Shown: positions 49,801 to 62,900 of the stretch, in pieces
Layout of the letters: each line of letters opens with the position of its first letter
Numbering within the stretch: position 1 is the first letter of the stretch
DNA from: Protula sp. h YS-2021
Taxonomy: Eukaryota > Annelida > Polychaeta > Sabellida > Serpulidae
NCBI GenBank assembly: GCA_949752745.1
Contig: OX457028.1
Coordinates: forward strand, 28,854,445 to 28,918,444
Length of the DNA stretch: 64,000 bases
Reading direction: 5' to 3'
Made by a program: the position numbers and the translations under genes
The notes under the pieces: generated by a model
The model's database searches: none
The model's input: the letters and a program-made list of their open reading frames with translations, nothing else
Told to the model about the DNA's origin: nothing

Positions 49801-52800
49801 GGGGGCGGGGAGGGGAGAATACAGACTAGTTGTCACAGCTCCGTTCACCGTTAATCCCGGGGTATTTTTTACCGACGCCAGCCCACTCACCTATGGCTTG
49901 ATTGATTTTGGCTAAGGCAGTGTGCAGGTCGCCTTGTGATTCCTTCTTACGCGACATCTCCATCAAGCCGTCTGCTTGTATATACAGTGAATCCGTCGGC
50001 CCATTCGATGGCGCCGCACTATTAGGCTGGTTGCTATGGCCAGTGCTCTGGTTGCTGGGGACTGATCTGCTTGATGCAGAGCTCAGGGTGGAGGTGGTGC
50101 GCTGCGGGGTCGGGGGCTTGGCTTTCTGCGCTGCTTTGGCGGCGTTCTGCTGTACTTGAATTTGGCCACCCATTACTTTAGTATCCAGTTGTTTCACTAA
50201 ATCTTTCACTGTCATTAACATAGGGAAGGAAAAAGTTTGAGAATTACATCAAATCAGGAAAGTATAAACGCGGCATAACGACAAGAAAAGAACGTTTAGA
50301 AACCACATTCGCTGCTATCTGGAGATGACTTAATAGCATGAGCGTTTAAAAGATGGCGTAAACACATAGTTTTGCTTGTGCTAACACTGAGACAACAAAT
50401 ATTTGCCATCAGATTAGACACTTGTAATGTTCCTTCACACATGTTTAAAAAGTTGACATAAATTAGCCTCTTTCCGTGACAAAATTGCCACAGTTCACAG
50501 TCTTAGCAAATACACTTTAATCAGGATTAGTGTTGTTGACACATATTTGCCATTTCAGGACTTCAATTTGTTAGACTTACACTTTTAAGCAACATCCTAA
50601 GGTTCCCTAAAAAGCGCTACTTGACTGACAAAAAAACCGACTTTTCCAAAGTGTAAAGCACTTCTTATGTGTCTCATCGCCTGACAACCCGTGTCATTTA
50701 CTCAACGAAAAGCCGCTTATTTGAGGCGTTAACTCACCAGGTTTTGTATTATCCTCTATGACGGCGAGTGACTCTTGGCTTTTACTGATCCCTCTCGACG
50801 CGGCCACGCTCCCCCGCTCGATCGGCGTGGGTCGCGTGCTCAGGGTATTCACCGCGCCATGGCTGCCCGCGTTGGCCGAGCTAGAGCTCAGACTCTCCGT
50901 CGACGAGTACGACTTGGCGTCGACGCCCACCGGTCGCTTCGTGGACACACGGCTTGCCATGCTGACGGCTGGTGTGTAGTTCTGGTGCCGGGTGGGATAG
51001 TTGCTGGGTGGTGGTGGCTGCCGGCCGTGCGCTGGTTGCTGGTTGTGCTGTGCTGGTTGGTAACTGTGCTGGTGTTGTTGGTTGTGTTGGGACGACTGCT
51101 TATTGCTGTGAGATGTGCTTAGGTGTTGGTTGGAAGCCTGCGGATACTTTAAATGGTTGTACCCGTACGGTTTATTCGAATCACTGGGGGAATCGATCGA
51201 TACACTGTTTGAACTTGAACTGTTGCGATCGCCGCTGCTTCCGCCGCTCCTGTAGCCGGAGTCTTTATGCGAATCACTATCACCGGTGTCCACACTTAAA
51301 CTGCCCTTCACAAGGCCTGTCTTTGTGGCATTTAAACTATAAATATCCACTTTCGGGTTCGGTTTCGCTGTGGAGATCTCAACGTGGGCGTAGTTTGCAC
51401 TGGTAGTCCGATTACGCGAATTTTTCCCCTGCATACCCAACACTTTTTCCACCGCTTTCGTGTTAATGTAAGTGCCGTAGCTGTCTTCCTCGTTTAAATC
51501 ATTCCATTTTTCTTTCGACGGCATGTTCCTTGGGTCTGGTTTCGTTGGACTTTGGCCTTTGTTGGATGCAGGCTGAGACAGTCTTGGGTCATAATGTCCT
51601 TGTGTATGTCCCTGCGAATGAGCGCTTGAAGGTCTAAGGTCATAATGCCCCTGTGCATGACTGGACTGCGGCTGGGCGCTTTGGGGTCTGATTTGAGATG
51701 CGTTGTAATTCTTTTGACCGGCGGAAGAAGGACCATTCTGCGAGCTTTGCAAGGTGTCCCCGTAAGTCTGTGTACTGGACGGGTAAGTATTCTGAGATCT
51801 GGCATCTCTTCTGGACTGGTCCGGGAACGCTTGCTGAGGATAGGCCTGCGTCTGCATCCCGTGGCCTTGCGTCTGCTGAAAGCTGTTCTGATTCGAATAT
51901 CCCTGTTGGGAATATGCGATATTTTGAGACTGTCCTTGCTGGGGGTATCCCTTATTTTGAGACTGCCCTTGTTGGGGGTATCCCTGATTTTGGGACTGCC
52001 CCTGTTGGGGATATCCCTGACTTTGGGAATGTCCTTGTGTGGGATAACTGTTCTGCTGTGTGTACGAATTTTGCTGAAATTTACTATATCCAGTTTGTGA
52101 ATATCCTTGTTGGGAATACCCTTGCTGGGGCACATAGTTTTGTTGGTTGTAATACCCTGAATATCCCTGGCTTTGGCTTACGGGATTAGAACTGTTCGAA
52201 TTATACCCCGACTGCGCATACCTCTGCCCACCATCAACGCTGTCGCATCCATAATTGTTTTTCATAGCGCTTGAATACGCAGCTTTGTTTACATTATAAG
52301 AGCCAATGTTAGCGTCGAACGGCTGCGTTTGGCTGTGCGCCTCCATCTCCCTCGACAGCTCCTCCATCGCCGTCAGATAGCTGGACTGGCGGAAGTGCGT
52401 GTGCTCGCTTCCGGTCTTCTTCTCACAGCCTTTGTCCTCGTCGTCACTCTCGTATCGGCCCCACTCGGGTCCGGGCGTCATTGCCCGGCGCTCGGGAAGC
52501 TCCGTGCTAATGTCCGAGCGTAGCATATCGTCCGGGTTGGGCGTGCGTGAGCGCTGTGGCTTGGCGCCATGGCTGTTGTTGTTGTTGTTGTAGTACTGTT
52601 TTTGTCCGCCAGGGCGCAGTGTGCGGTCCACGCTACTGGCCGAGCCTTGCCTGTTGTGGTTGCTTACTTGCTGTTGTTCAGGACCTTGCCCTGTAAACAC
52701 AAGATAAGATACAAGATATATGCGATGTTAAGCATATAACATCCAAGTCCTAATTCCTTATCAACTGGACCCTTGAAATTAGTACATATATACAATAAAC

Positions 52801-55800
52801 TATTTTCGTCCTTTCGTAACTAGTTTTCTATGAGAACTTTCCCAGGCAGCGACCTTTCAATTATCTCAGTTCTATTCCCATTGCAATCAATACAGACTTG
52901 TCATCTGCTGAAAACGCCTCTTAAATCAAAGCACATTTTAATTCATGAAAGGAATATCAATGAAATAAAATTGATGACTGGCGCGAATATAGGTCAAAAA
53001 GCTCCACTAAAATCTATATTTTTCATTCATGACGAAAGCGTACTTTATTCTACTACATTTTAACCTTTACTTTAAAGTTTCCACTGCAAACTCTCTGATG
53101 ATGTTCATGCTCTTTAGCAACTATCTACACATTGCTCTAACTGCTGTTGAACAAAAAATCACCTCATTTTTTCATGTAACCTGTTGTAGTTAAGTAATAA
53201 TAATATGTCTGAATATTTAAGCAAACTTCAACAGTCATCTTAAAGCATCCAAGTCGCTCATAAAATGTCTTACTATCGCCACTCAGTTGTGGCAGATCAG
53301 AATGATAAACTATCCCAGCTACTTGTCTTTGGAGCACAACAGTATTCTACCTGAGTAAACCACGCATCACTACGAAATGATCGATTTTTGAGTCACTTTG
53401 TCACCCTACCTATAGATCAATAAACGTGTACTGTAGCGTTTCTTGAAATGCACTTTTGCCCTTATTGATTTAGAAGAACAAGAAGCCACAAGGTCCTGTT
53501 TCATCCTTCCGTAGCAGTAATATTATTTAGTGATTTCCATTTCGATGACCACTGCTTTGAAAATTTGTGATCCTCACTTTTCTTAATGTTTTATAAGAAC
53601 ACGAAAATGTTTAATTACGGTGATGAAAACATCGGGACAACTGGTACCTAAAACAATCAAGGGGAATCCCTGTGTGTCTTACTCCATTTCTGCACTATAC
53701 AATGGGAGTTTACATATCCTTGGACGTTTCCGTTAACACGTGAAAGAGACAGTTAGAAGAGGGCGTCAGTCACCAGACACCGGAAATGTTAAGTGCTCCC
53801 TTGATTACTCCAAGGGCTGAGTAATGTCCCTGGAGGCACCTTCACGTAAGGGCACTTCCAGTTCGAGACATTGCAGTATACAAACATACCAGGGACTTTT
53901 TAACAGGGCTTTACCGTAACTAAAGAATCGACTTGAATAGCAAAAACATCATTTTACCCCAATTTTTATCCGCCATTTTATCTATTACAGCAAAGAACCC
54001 TTCTCTATAAGTATCTTTTTTCGCCGCAAAAAAAAACAAGTTCTACCGTTCCTGCGAATACTGAAATTTTATGCAAACACGAATAACTTACAAGGAATAC
54101 GGTGCAAGAAGTTTATTGGGTTTAATAAAACCTGCACTGCATGTGGTAATTAATGTCACATTCATACTTTACTTTGTAATTAATTGGCATCATTTGTATG
54201 GAAAGTTAATACCCTATTTTTATTAAATTACCTTAATTTCGCCGTAAATTTTCACAATGGAATAAGTTATATTTTCAATATTTACCAATGAATTATTTTT
54301 TTTATTAATTTTTTTCATTAATTTACATTTTCATTCCATATTTTCCTTACCCGCGTTTCAGATATCCACAATTCTTTTTTTTTTTTTCAATTATAAACAA
54401 TTATCTCTTATTTCAATATAATATTCCTTGCCAACTTTTGACTTTGCGAGAAACAGAGGACAATCCTATTCATAACCCTGTTATAAGGTCCTGCACAGCC
54501 ATGTAATTCAAACCCCTTTCAGAGTGAGACAAGCACTTTGTACTTCCGCTTAGGCAGTTTGCCGAGCAATGATTCAGGTTGACACGATAAAGATATTTTA
54601 TTCATGTCGGCCAACGCACTAAAGTAAACAGTGAGGGGTCGGCAGACCCTTTCTTTTTTTTTTTTTTTTGCCCTTTCACGCCCTCTTCTATAACTTATAT
54701 TACATTTTTCTCTTCGTTTTCTGCTCCTTTGTTTATACACAGATCGATATTCCTACCCCTGTATATTTCCCCGAGGTAACTATAAGTAACTGGAACAGAC
54801 AAATCAACTAAAGGCATTTATATGTTACTTTATGGTCGCATGTCAGCCGCAAGCTGGTAAACGCCAACACAAATTTTACTATAACCTTTTCATAAACCAA
54901 CTCAACGCTTCGATCAGTATCTACTTATATATCATACATGAAGCTAAAGATAACATTCAAAAGCTCCGGGTGTTGATCCTTGTCTCATTGTTTCTTTATG
55001 TTCTAGGCAAAGATTTTTTGCAGCTTTTAGAAACACCAGGTGATTTCTAAAACCAGTACCTGGTAAACTTAATTCGAGTTAACCTAAATACACTACAAAC
55101 ATTGGCAGGAAATCAAATTATCTTGTCTGTTGTTGGCTTCTGGTTTGGTTTACAGGTGTTCTTTTTTCAGTCGAGATTGGGCACGTTTTATTTGTGTACG
55201 CTCTTGGGTTGTTCATAGTTAACAAGCTTAATTTTAAATTTTAGAGCGGAAGAACATTTTTCTCTCCATCTCTGCAATGCATGGCTAAATTTACATTTCA
55301 ACCGATGAGCTATACAATAAACATACACGTGGAACATAGTATTCCCGAAGAACTTAGTTTTATAATAATAACAAAAGACGTCTTGTCTCCTTAAATTACG
55401 TCTGTTTAAGCTTCACACTTTTGCTTTGTTTTTTTATAAATTCTTGCATTTTCGCTCACATTTTGCAAACAAAAAGTAAATTAGTACTAAAGTGGCTTGG
55501 ACATGGAAGTTACTATACGAGACTCATATTCCAAAAACGCTGAAACCAAATAAGGGTTAAACAACGCCAGCGGTGTTCACGCTTCAGTGTGCGCCGTTCA
55601 TTCCACTAAAATGAACAAACACAATATCAACACGCAACGCGCTATATTTTCTTTACATGACAGAAAAATAAAACGCACTTCGTAGTAAATACAGCCAAAT
55701 CTACACAAACACTGAAGAAAATTTATTTTTAATTTTTCAGTTTAAAATGCCCTATTTTTGACAGCATTTAGACGATAAGTGTAAATAAACCCCAGTACAG

Positions 55801-58800
55801 AAACACTCTGAAGGAGTATACTTTATGTGTCAGTTAAACTTAGCCACGAGTGAAATTGCCTAAATTACTAAGTTTTAGCCTTTCTAACGGTGTGTTTCGC
55901 CCCTTTATAAAGAAAAGTTGCACAGGTCTAGCGGTGGTTGTAAACACTGTAACACTTCAAAGGCCATCTTCCCGTTTCTACAATTTAAGTGGACACAAAG
56001 CCATCTTGTGTTTGTTCTGTTGCATGCAAAACCACAGCTTCGTATTGCGTTGATTTTACGCTGAGTAAACGATTAAAGTTTTTGTCGGATTTGCCAGTAA
56101 CTTGATATTGTTCTTGGACCGGCTTCAAGATTTTCTTTTTACCCAAAATACCCTTCTCACCCAAGCTTAGTGCGGTTATGATTTTGAACGCTAGTGTTAT
56201 TGTATAAGCTCTAAGCGCAGAAAAAATAACACCAGCTTTTCTGTATTCATGGCCTGTTTTCTTCTCTCCAACAACCCCACCCCCTCCCCCCACCAACCCC
56301 CTAGTCTAAGGTAACTTGTTGGTTTCCGTCAGTGCACCAAACGACACCTCTTAAGAGTTGCGCTATCACCTGACAATGTAACGTAATTGGAACAAAAGAA
56401 CCGCGTGTAAAATATATAGTTAAGGCGCCCTTTTGAAAACAACATTTCCGGCAATAATATTTCGTTAAATCCATTGAAAAGGTGTCGTTTCGCGAATTTA
56501 TTACTATAATAAAGGTTGCTTGTGAGTTTTGCCAAACATTAATTTGAATGGACACAAAGAAGATTGCTACTTTTTACGATTGTACCAATGCCGTACTTTT
56601 TATACACGTGCGCTTTATTTGTAAACATGTCCGATCAGGCCAAATAGAGGGGCGGAGCATGCAATATTTGCATATAGCTGCCCTGGGTGCTAACTTAAAA
56701 AAAAATCAAAGCAACTTCAAGGTAAACCATTCACAAGACTTTTCTTTATATATATTATTTTTATCCGAAGGTTAAATGGGACATCTGTGAAGTCGTTTAG
56801 TGTAATTACATTACTTGTGTTGTCGTAATATATTACTTACCAATTGATATTGCGTGCAGTATAAATAAGGAATAAATTTAGCCAGCTCCTAAATGTTAAT
56901 ATATCTATTTAATTAAAAGCATTGCGTTTGAAAATCCACGTCTATATATCGCCTTAAAAGGAAGTGGGCCACGGATGAGCTACGAGAACTTCTCGCTCTG
57001 AACGGCAGCGAGTTAGCGCGAAGATGCAAACGCCATAACGCAACCGCCAAAAAAAAAAAAACACATGCAAAGAGAGGACTCACTTGGGTCGTTGCTGAAG
57101 CTGTAGCCGGGCACCATGGTGGTGCAGGCGGGCGCCGTGCTGGTGTCCACGGCCGACGAGTGCGGGTTGGCGTAGAGCAGTAGCAGCGGCTGGTAGTGAC
57201 CTCGGCAGCACTTGTCGGCTACCTGCGCCCAGCTTCCCATCTGTACAAAGCGCCAAAAAATACAACACGGTGATCACGACAGGGGTTATTCAAAATCGTA
57301 CAACTTAAAGGCTTCTTGTACGTTCCAAGAAACACCCCCAACCCCCAACCCTCACCCCCTCGCGACCTCCGAAGCGCCAATTCAGCAAATCTAGACCTAC
57401 TAGGGTCAAAAAAAATTCTCCAAAAACCAGATTTTGACCAACTGAAAGTATTCAGCCACTTTCTAATAAGTTCGTTTGTCAATAAAAAATAAATAAATAA
57501 AAAACAAATGAGTTGTCATCATATATTACCTCAGGTTTCTTTTGGACTTTTCGCCCATGGCGTGCTTGAAGTTCTATCTTATATTTCTTTTTTGTTTTTA
57601 TTCCAAAACATGACATAATTTCCATAACGATAAAGTGTCGTCTTGGTCCAATCGACTTCTTCCAACTTTTTTTTAAAGGATTCACATGATTCCCATGAAA
57701 AAAGGAACTGAATGAGCCAAAACTGGGCGGTTTACAAATAAACGATCGGCTCTAATATGCAATTGCAATTGAAGCAAACAAGAAACAACGGGACACTAAC
57801 AAGCATATTTATGTTGTATGCAATTTCACAGCAACCGCTCATTATTACTTATTAACATTGTTTGCTTAACATTAAAACATCACATCGTAACAGAAAATTC
57901 TTTCTTTTAAAGGCGAGGTCTGAGTGTAAAATTACCTAACTTTTTAAGTACTTATATATAGCAAGCTACTACGAAATACCATTAATTGCAATTACCAACG
58001 ACCAGGTAGCTGCGTGCTTGTTCACTCCCTGGCTGGATTAATACTAACATCACGTCTCAATGAATGGCACTACTTCCTCGCCTATTCATCGAGTCGATGA
58101 AATTGATACTAACATCATGTCTATTAGGCTTCCTGAACACTCACGCGGCAGATTTCTGTTCATTTCTTTTTTCTTTACCTGTTTGACATTGGCATCATCA
58201 AAGCTGATCCACTGGTGGAGTTTCGAATGCAGGAAGAAGGTGGAATAATGCTTGCCGTAGTAGCAGACGACACCCACAAGGGCCAGCTCCGAGCTCTGTG
58301 CCCAGCGCTCATCCACGCACGTGTCAAACAACTGTAAAGCGACAACATAACCCGCATAGCTGTTAACCGATACGGCAGTCTGACAAATATAAACCGACTA
58401 AACAAATTCTCCCGCCACGGAAACTATTGCAAAGGGGAATATAAACCTTGAAGCCTAGTTTCTTTTGCGACCAATCTACTGTCACCAGCTTATGATAAAT
58501 GGCAACGCATACGCGCAAAAAAAAAATAAAATAAATGTTAGAATTTTTTATAAATTCTGGCTTGAAATGGCGACGCAAACAGTTAAACTTGCTCGAAAGA
58601 ATTCATGGCCCTGAAAACAATGATACGTTCTTCATTCACAGGCTCTTTCTATTACTTGACCCGTCTAGACAAACGCACCACATGTGGAACAGTAACGCAC
58701 AGCTCGAAATAAAATTCATTTTGACAGAATGTAGAAACCTTTGCAAATATTATCTTTTACTTATTTCAGTATGCACATATGCGAACATTGAAAAACTTGA

Positions 58801-59801
58801 ATCTGGTAAACCATACGACTGTACTTTTTTTCGGTTAAAAATAACATTTTTGGAGTGTATACTGAAACCGCAGGCAGCGGTGACTTTCTTTCACTGATAC
58901 AGTTATCATGCCATCATTGATTTACCATCGCTCTTCCCGGATATATGGCAGATATCAAGACGGCATTGGCATTTTCACAGCTTTCCTATAGGCTATCATG
59001 CAGGGGTGGAAATTACTTAACCGAATAGACCCACAGCACAGTACACCGAGAATCAGTGACTGGCAGGGTGGGGAAGGGAGATGGCATCGGGGGGGGGGGG
59101 GGGGGGTTCTTGTGATTCATAAAATATCTTTGGATTTTGGATCTCTTCAAATCGTCTCGCTTCAACGTCTCCACTGAGATATACATATCCCAGGCATCAA
59201 GATATAGATTTCTTAGTCCCACCGTCAATACACCTACGTCACGGTTGCCAAGACACAGGACAAGGACGGGTAGGTCTGATAGTGACGTCACCACTCCGCA
59301 GGTAATTCACAACATCTACATGCCGTGCTTTATCTGAATCAAGCGCGACAGTCGAATCACAAGTGTTTTCTGAATTTACAACACTCGCACATACAAAGAT
59401 CATGAATCATGGGGCACTTGTCCGCAAAGACTTGTCACATTTATAAACACCCGGACCTTGCCAAAATATTCCGACAGTGCGCCTTTGAAGTCTAGACGTC
59501 GGACAAAAAATGCCATTTTGGTCACTATTCAAGAAAAAATTAAAAGTTAATTCTTCATATTTGTTTCATTTTAACCTTTACAAGACACAAGCATTGCCCG
59601 GCACAGTTTCGGCGCCCTTTGATCTTAAAACAAAACTGTACTTACATCCGGTAGCCGGAGTGTTGGTCCAATAGCCTGGATGACCTCTGTGATGAGCTTA
59701 ACACTGGGATGGTCGGAGTCCCAAATTAATCCCAGTGACAGAACGTCTGGGCAATTTGTCAGATTTCTCCGAATATTAACAGTAGCACCACAGTTCTTTT
59801 C
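42858..59801 (-). CDS. USP53/USP54 (echinus)-like ubiquitin hydrolase family gene, 3' nine exons (partial)
   Basis: Coding exons in transcript order: 59801-59646, 58331-58179, 57240-57084, 52690-50738, 50208-49891, 49658-49478, 49179-47975, 45560-45514, 43880-42858. All have AG/GT borders and compatible phases. The first three encode the C-terminal half of a USP domain with the family's own wording: IRRNLTNCPDVLSLGLIWDS, LVGVVCYYGKHYSTFF with WISFDDANV (His box), then GHYQPLLLLYANP. The fourth and later exons encode a long disordered tail with KDSGYRSGGSSG, a Tyr/Gln/Gly/Ser repeat region, a helical MIT-like segment and a final CxxC-x10-CxxC motif. USP53/54 were long listed as inactive; K63-linked deubiquitinase activity has more recently been reported. 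The exons with the catalytic Cys lie beyond 64000 or were not recognised. Confidence 0.9.
44763..44978. repeat. 22-bp inverted repeats in the last intron of the USP53/54-like gene
   Basis: ACACTCTGTTATTTAAAAAA at 44763 pairs with TTTTTTAAATAACAGAGTGT ending 44978. The loop is about 172 nt. Possible MITE-like or foldback element. Confidence 0.75.
45514..45560 (-). CDS. USP53/54-like micro-exon (47 nt)
   Basis: Borders CCCTTACAG and AAA|GTAAGT. Reads A-NTHSSANVKLVQSPK and joins the phase of both neighbours (1 and 0). It is too short for open-frame detection but fits perfectly. Confidence 0.8.
45917..45997. repeat. 15-bp inverted repeat, short foldback
   Basis: TATTTGAAATCAGAA (45917-45931) and TTCTGATTTCAAATA (45983-45997) pair around a 51-nt loop that itself contains CCAAAGCTGGCTTGG. 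Confidence 0.75.
47975..49179 (-). CDS. USP53/54-like exon, disordered tail
   Basis: 1205 nt, borders TTTTCAG and CTCAG|GTAAAG. Rich in Ser, Gln, Pro and His; contains DFPHLSRRRKFMSDYVSRED, PKPCPPPKPAVQPKP, DIDETGGINIYATLPRRP and SIESMVTQQINQLTL. NIYATLPRR is a possible short interaction motif. Confidence 0.85.
49478..49658 (-). CDS. USP53/54-like exon with MIT-like helical segment (second part)
   Basis: 181 nt, borders GGTAG and AGCAG|GTACGT. Encodes GCLQQLLSQASTSSETLVHV, then SRALLHSIQQQGAG. Phase fits both neighbours. Confidence 0.85.
49891..50208 (-). CDS. USP53/54-like exon with MIT-like helical segment (first part)
   Basis: 318 nt, borders GACAG and ATAG|GTGAGT. Ends with YIQADGLMEMSRKKESQGDL, then HTALAKINQAI, an amphipathic helical pair reminiscent of MIT or TPR-like helices. 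It continues in the next exon with GCLQQLLSQA. Confidence 0.85.
50738..52690 (-). CDS. USP53/54-like large exon with prion-like repeats
   Basis: 1953 nt open throughout, between acceptor TTTACAG and donor CCTG|GTGAG. The middle has repeated GYPQQGQSQN units and many YSQQ/YNNN motifs, a Tyr/Gln/Gly/Ser prion-like composition. Further on come KDSGYRSGGSSG and a His/Gln-rich segment. Phases join neighbours exactly. Confidence 0.88.
52691..57083 (-). other. large intron of the USP53/54-like gene
   Basis: Exon phases on both sides join directly (phase 1), so no missing exon is required. No other gene recognised. Confidence 0.6.
57084..57240 (-). CDS. USP53/54-like exon: end of USP domain
   Basis: 157 nt ending in phase 1 (CCA A|GTGAG). 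Encodes MGSWAQVADKCCRGHYQPLL, then LLYANPHSSAVDTS. Confidence 0.9.
58179..58331 (-). CDS. USP53/54-like exon: His box of USP domain
   Basis: 51 codons in phase 0 with borders CTTTACAG and CAG|GTAAAG. Contains ELALVGVVCYYGKHYSTFF and WISFDDANVKQ; the His in GKHY is the catalytic-position His. Confidence 0.92.
59646..59801 (-). CDS. USP53/54-like exon: finger/thumb part of USP domain
   Basis: 52 codons in phase 0. Acceptor TTTTTTAG, donor GAT|GTAAGT. Encodes GATVNIRRNLTNCPDVLSLG and a segment ending GPTLRLPD. Confidence 0.9.
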
Positions 59802-59871
59802 CTAAAAAACAGAACGGGGAAAAGTACAGGAATTAATCAATGCACACAATTCATTGAAGTTGCCACTATCT

Positions 59872-59914
<43 letters not shown>

Positions 59915-62900
59915 TTCGCCTTATTGAATGGGCTGAATGGAATGTTCACGTGGTTTCTTCAATATTTACCCCGTATGTTTTCTGCTTTCATAATTTAACT
60001 TTTTAGGGTCTTTCTTCGCATATTGAGACAAGTTTGATTTAACGTTATTTGTTTAATTTAGCAAATAAACAGCCGCGTCAAAAGGTACCCAATGACTTAA
60101 AAATGTTCTATTTGGCCTTTTATAAAAATCTTTGCGTTCATAAGTTCTACTTCACTGACAACTTAAACACAGCTGCTCCCTACAATGTTTGATTACTGGC
60201 AGAAATGCATGTACGGTTGATTAAATAATTCTATTAAAGCTGACAGCGCAATACACTGACTTTTATTGACTCCGACGTATACAGAGCCAAACTTTTTCGC
60301 ACACAGCCATTCCCTTGCACATGCTCTCGATTTTTCATCTGCTAGCAGCATTCACATGTCACAATGCCGCCCCCTTCCCACTCGAAAAATCCCGTTATTT
60401 ATTTATTCATTCATTTATTTCTCAGCGTAGAACACCGCTCTACGGCTTCTGTTAAAACAATATCGCTCATGTGTGTCATCAATGTTTTTTCACTCTGTCA
60501 ACTGAAATAATATTTACTCAGCTTTGTTACAAATTTCATAATACTTGTGCGAATAAACACATCTGTTTGACTTCCTATCAACACATTGTCAATTTGACTT
60601 GTGAGTCATCCATTACTCAGATTTTATCAGATAATAACTGATTCAAAATACAGTAAATAAAGCCGCTTTTGACACAAATGGACAATGAAACGAGACTATT
60701 GTTCGAGAACAATTAACATTACTTTACCATTGTAGTGTCAACAAAGGTGTCTAAAATTTATGCTCCATTTAATTTACCATTTCTCTTTTCCATTTGCTGA
60801 CTTTAATTACAGAACACCCCAAATTGATACTGAAAACTTGACATGTAGACACAATAATTACATACGAAAAAATATTAATTCAATTTCCTTCCCAATCCGT
60901 CTCATGTGCTTCTCAAATTGGTGTTAAAAATATCCAGTTCGTAAAAAAAAGAAAAAAAAAAAAGAAAAAAAAAACAACAACAACAACAAGAGTTTCAAAT
61001 GCTATTTGAAATGCACATCACATTTTCACCTTAAACTGGCAAAGGTGATCATTTATCCCCGTAAAGCATCCCCACCCGACGTCAGAATTAATACAACTAA
61101 ATAAAGAAAGCACTAAGATAAGTTCATTATATTACCCTTAAATAAAGTACTCAAGATTTTTAGCCTTGCCTTTCTATTCTCTGGGCTAGTTTCAAGGTAG
61201 TTATTCAATTTTCCTGTCAAATTAAACCTTGTCGTGTTTAAACCCTCATCATTGTCTTCCTGTTCGTTGGCACATGAATAAAGAATGCGCACTTTGTCTT
61301 AAGTTTTTTGTTTTCAATCCATCATCTGTTCCTTAAACACAGTATTTCCTTCAGTATATGTAAAATCCCCTTTAAAGGACGTTAGCAATTCAGTTCTGCT
61401 TCTTAGAATAATGGCAGTTGCACTCGCAATGATCAGCCGCAGCTAACAGTTTGCTGATTGTCTTCAGAATGCTACGCAGACTGGTCACTCGTCGAAGTTA
61501 AACCTGTCCATGTGTGCCATTGAATTAAATCAACTTGTAAGGCCTAATCTATCTGAGAACGGTTATTTGAAGGACTCTGCCAGCATGACCAAAAAATCAC
61601 TTGAAACAACGTTGCTAGAGGCAACCCACTGTCCAAATGTGTCTCGTTGCTATAGAAACCAGATGCTAAAAAACTAAAATTAGCCCTATATTAAGAGGCA
61701 CAGGCGTGTTTATTAAAACATGCATTGTTTGTTGACCACGTGTTTTCAAAGATAAGCTCTTTGATGTAAGCTCTTGTAATTGTTAAATATAATTATATAT
61801 GTGTGTGTGTTCAGATAAAATCTCAAGCCTTCTATTGTTCTCCAAACAAGCTTATCTCTATCCTTTATTTCTGTGTATGCAGGCCTTATGCTGCAGCCTT
61901 CAGGTTTGATTTTCTTCTCCTTTTTTATCGGCAATGCTTCCAGTGGTTTCTAATCTGTCATTTGATCAATTATGAATGTTTTAATTACGGCAGTGTTTAT
62001 AAACTGTCTAATTCATGTACTAATTGCCTTTGTTTTTTTTTTATTATCAATTCAAATCGTCTTTTTTCACCAAAAAGATCTGAAATTATTCGCCCGACTG
62101 ACTTTGAAGGGCAGTTCTGTCTCCATAATCCCCAATCATGCAACCAATCTCTTAAAAATGCATTCTATCCTATAAATAGTTCAAAGGTAATTTCAGTTGT
62201 TCAGAGTTTTGCCAAATTTGGTTCCGGGTGCGTAAAAACACTAACTATTCTTCCATTGCAGGCTGAAAAGAAAATACGCTGTGATACGAAATGGCTTCAT
62301 AACTCATTTAGGCCAATATAGGAATAAATTTTCCCCCATCTACTCGAAATTGCATATTACAGGCACAAACCCATCAAGCCCGTGCGGAACTTCACAGGTA
62401 CAAATGCGACAAGATATGAGCGGACTATTTATTCCTCGGAGGAGGGGGGTATTATTTCTTTTCTTCAAATTATTAGACAGATGCTTCAAATACAGCAAGC
62501 ACAGAGTCAAACAAAACGACAGAAGCCAGAATCACCGATATTCACGTATGGAACTGAAACTCTTTAGACACCTTGCGACTGCACAATGACAGGTAACTCC
62601 CTTCAGATAATACTGCACCGTGTTGAATAAAACCTCTCTCAAAGTACAAGATATGGCAGAAGCATGATGCCTGAACGAAACAACTTTCAAATCGTCTGTC
62701 TTTCAAAATATGCCCTTCGTATTTCCAAGAATAGACACGCCCCCAAGCGGAAGCATTTCCAAGATATCAATCCAAATTCCCAAAGCCTCATAGTAAAAGA
62801 AAATACTTTTTCTTCTTGTAAGATAAATCAAATCAAAGGAATCTATATATAACCTGGAAAAAGCCGAAAGTTAGCAGAAGTACATGCTTTGTTGCAAAAC

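Noticed and set aside
50775..51406. Plus-strand frames opposite the large USP53/54 exon
   Set aside because: Shadows of a GC-rich, well-supported exon on the other strand.
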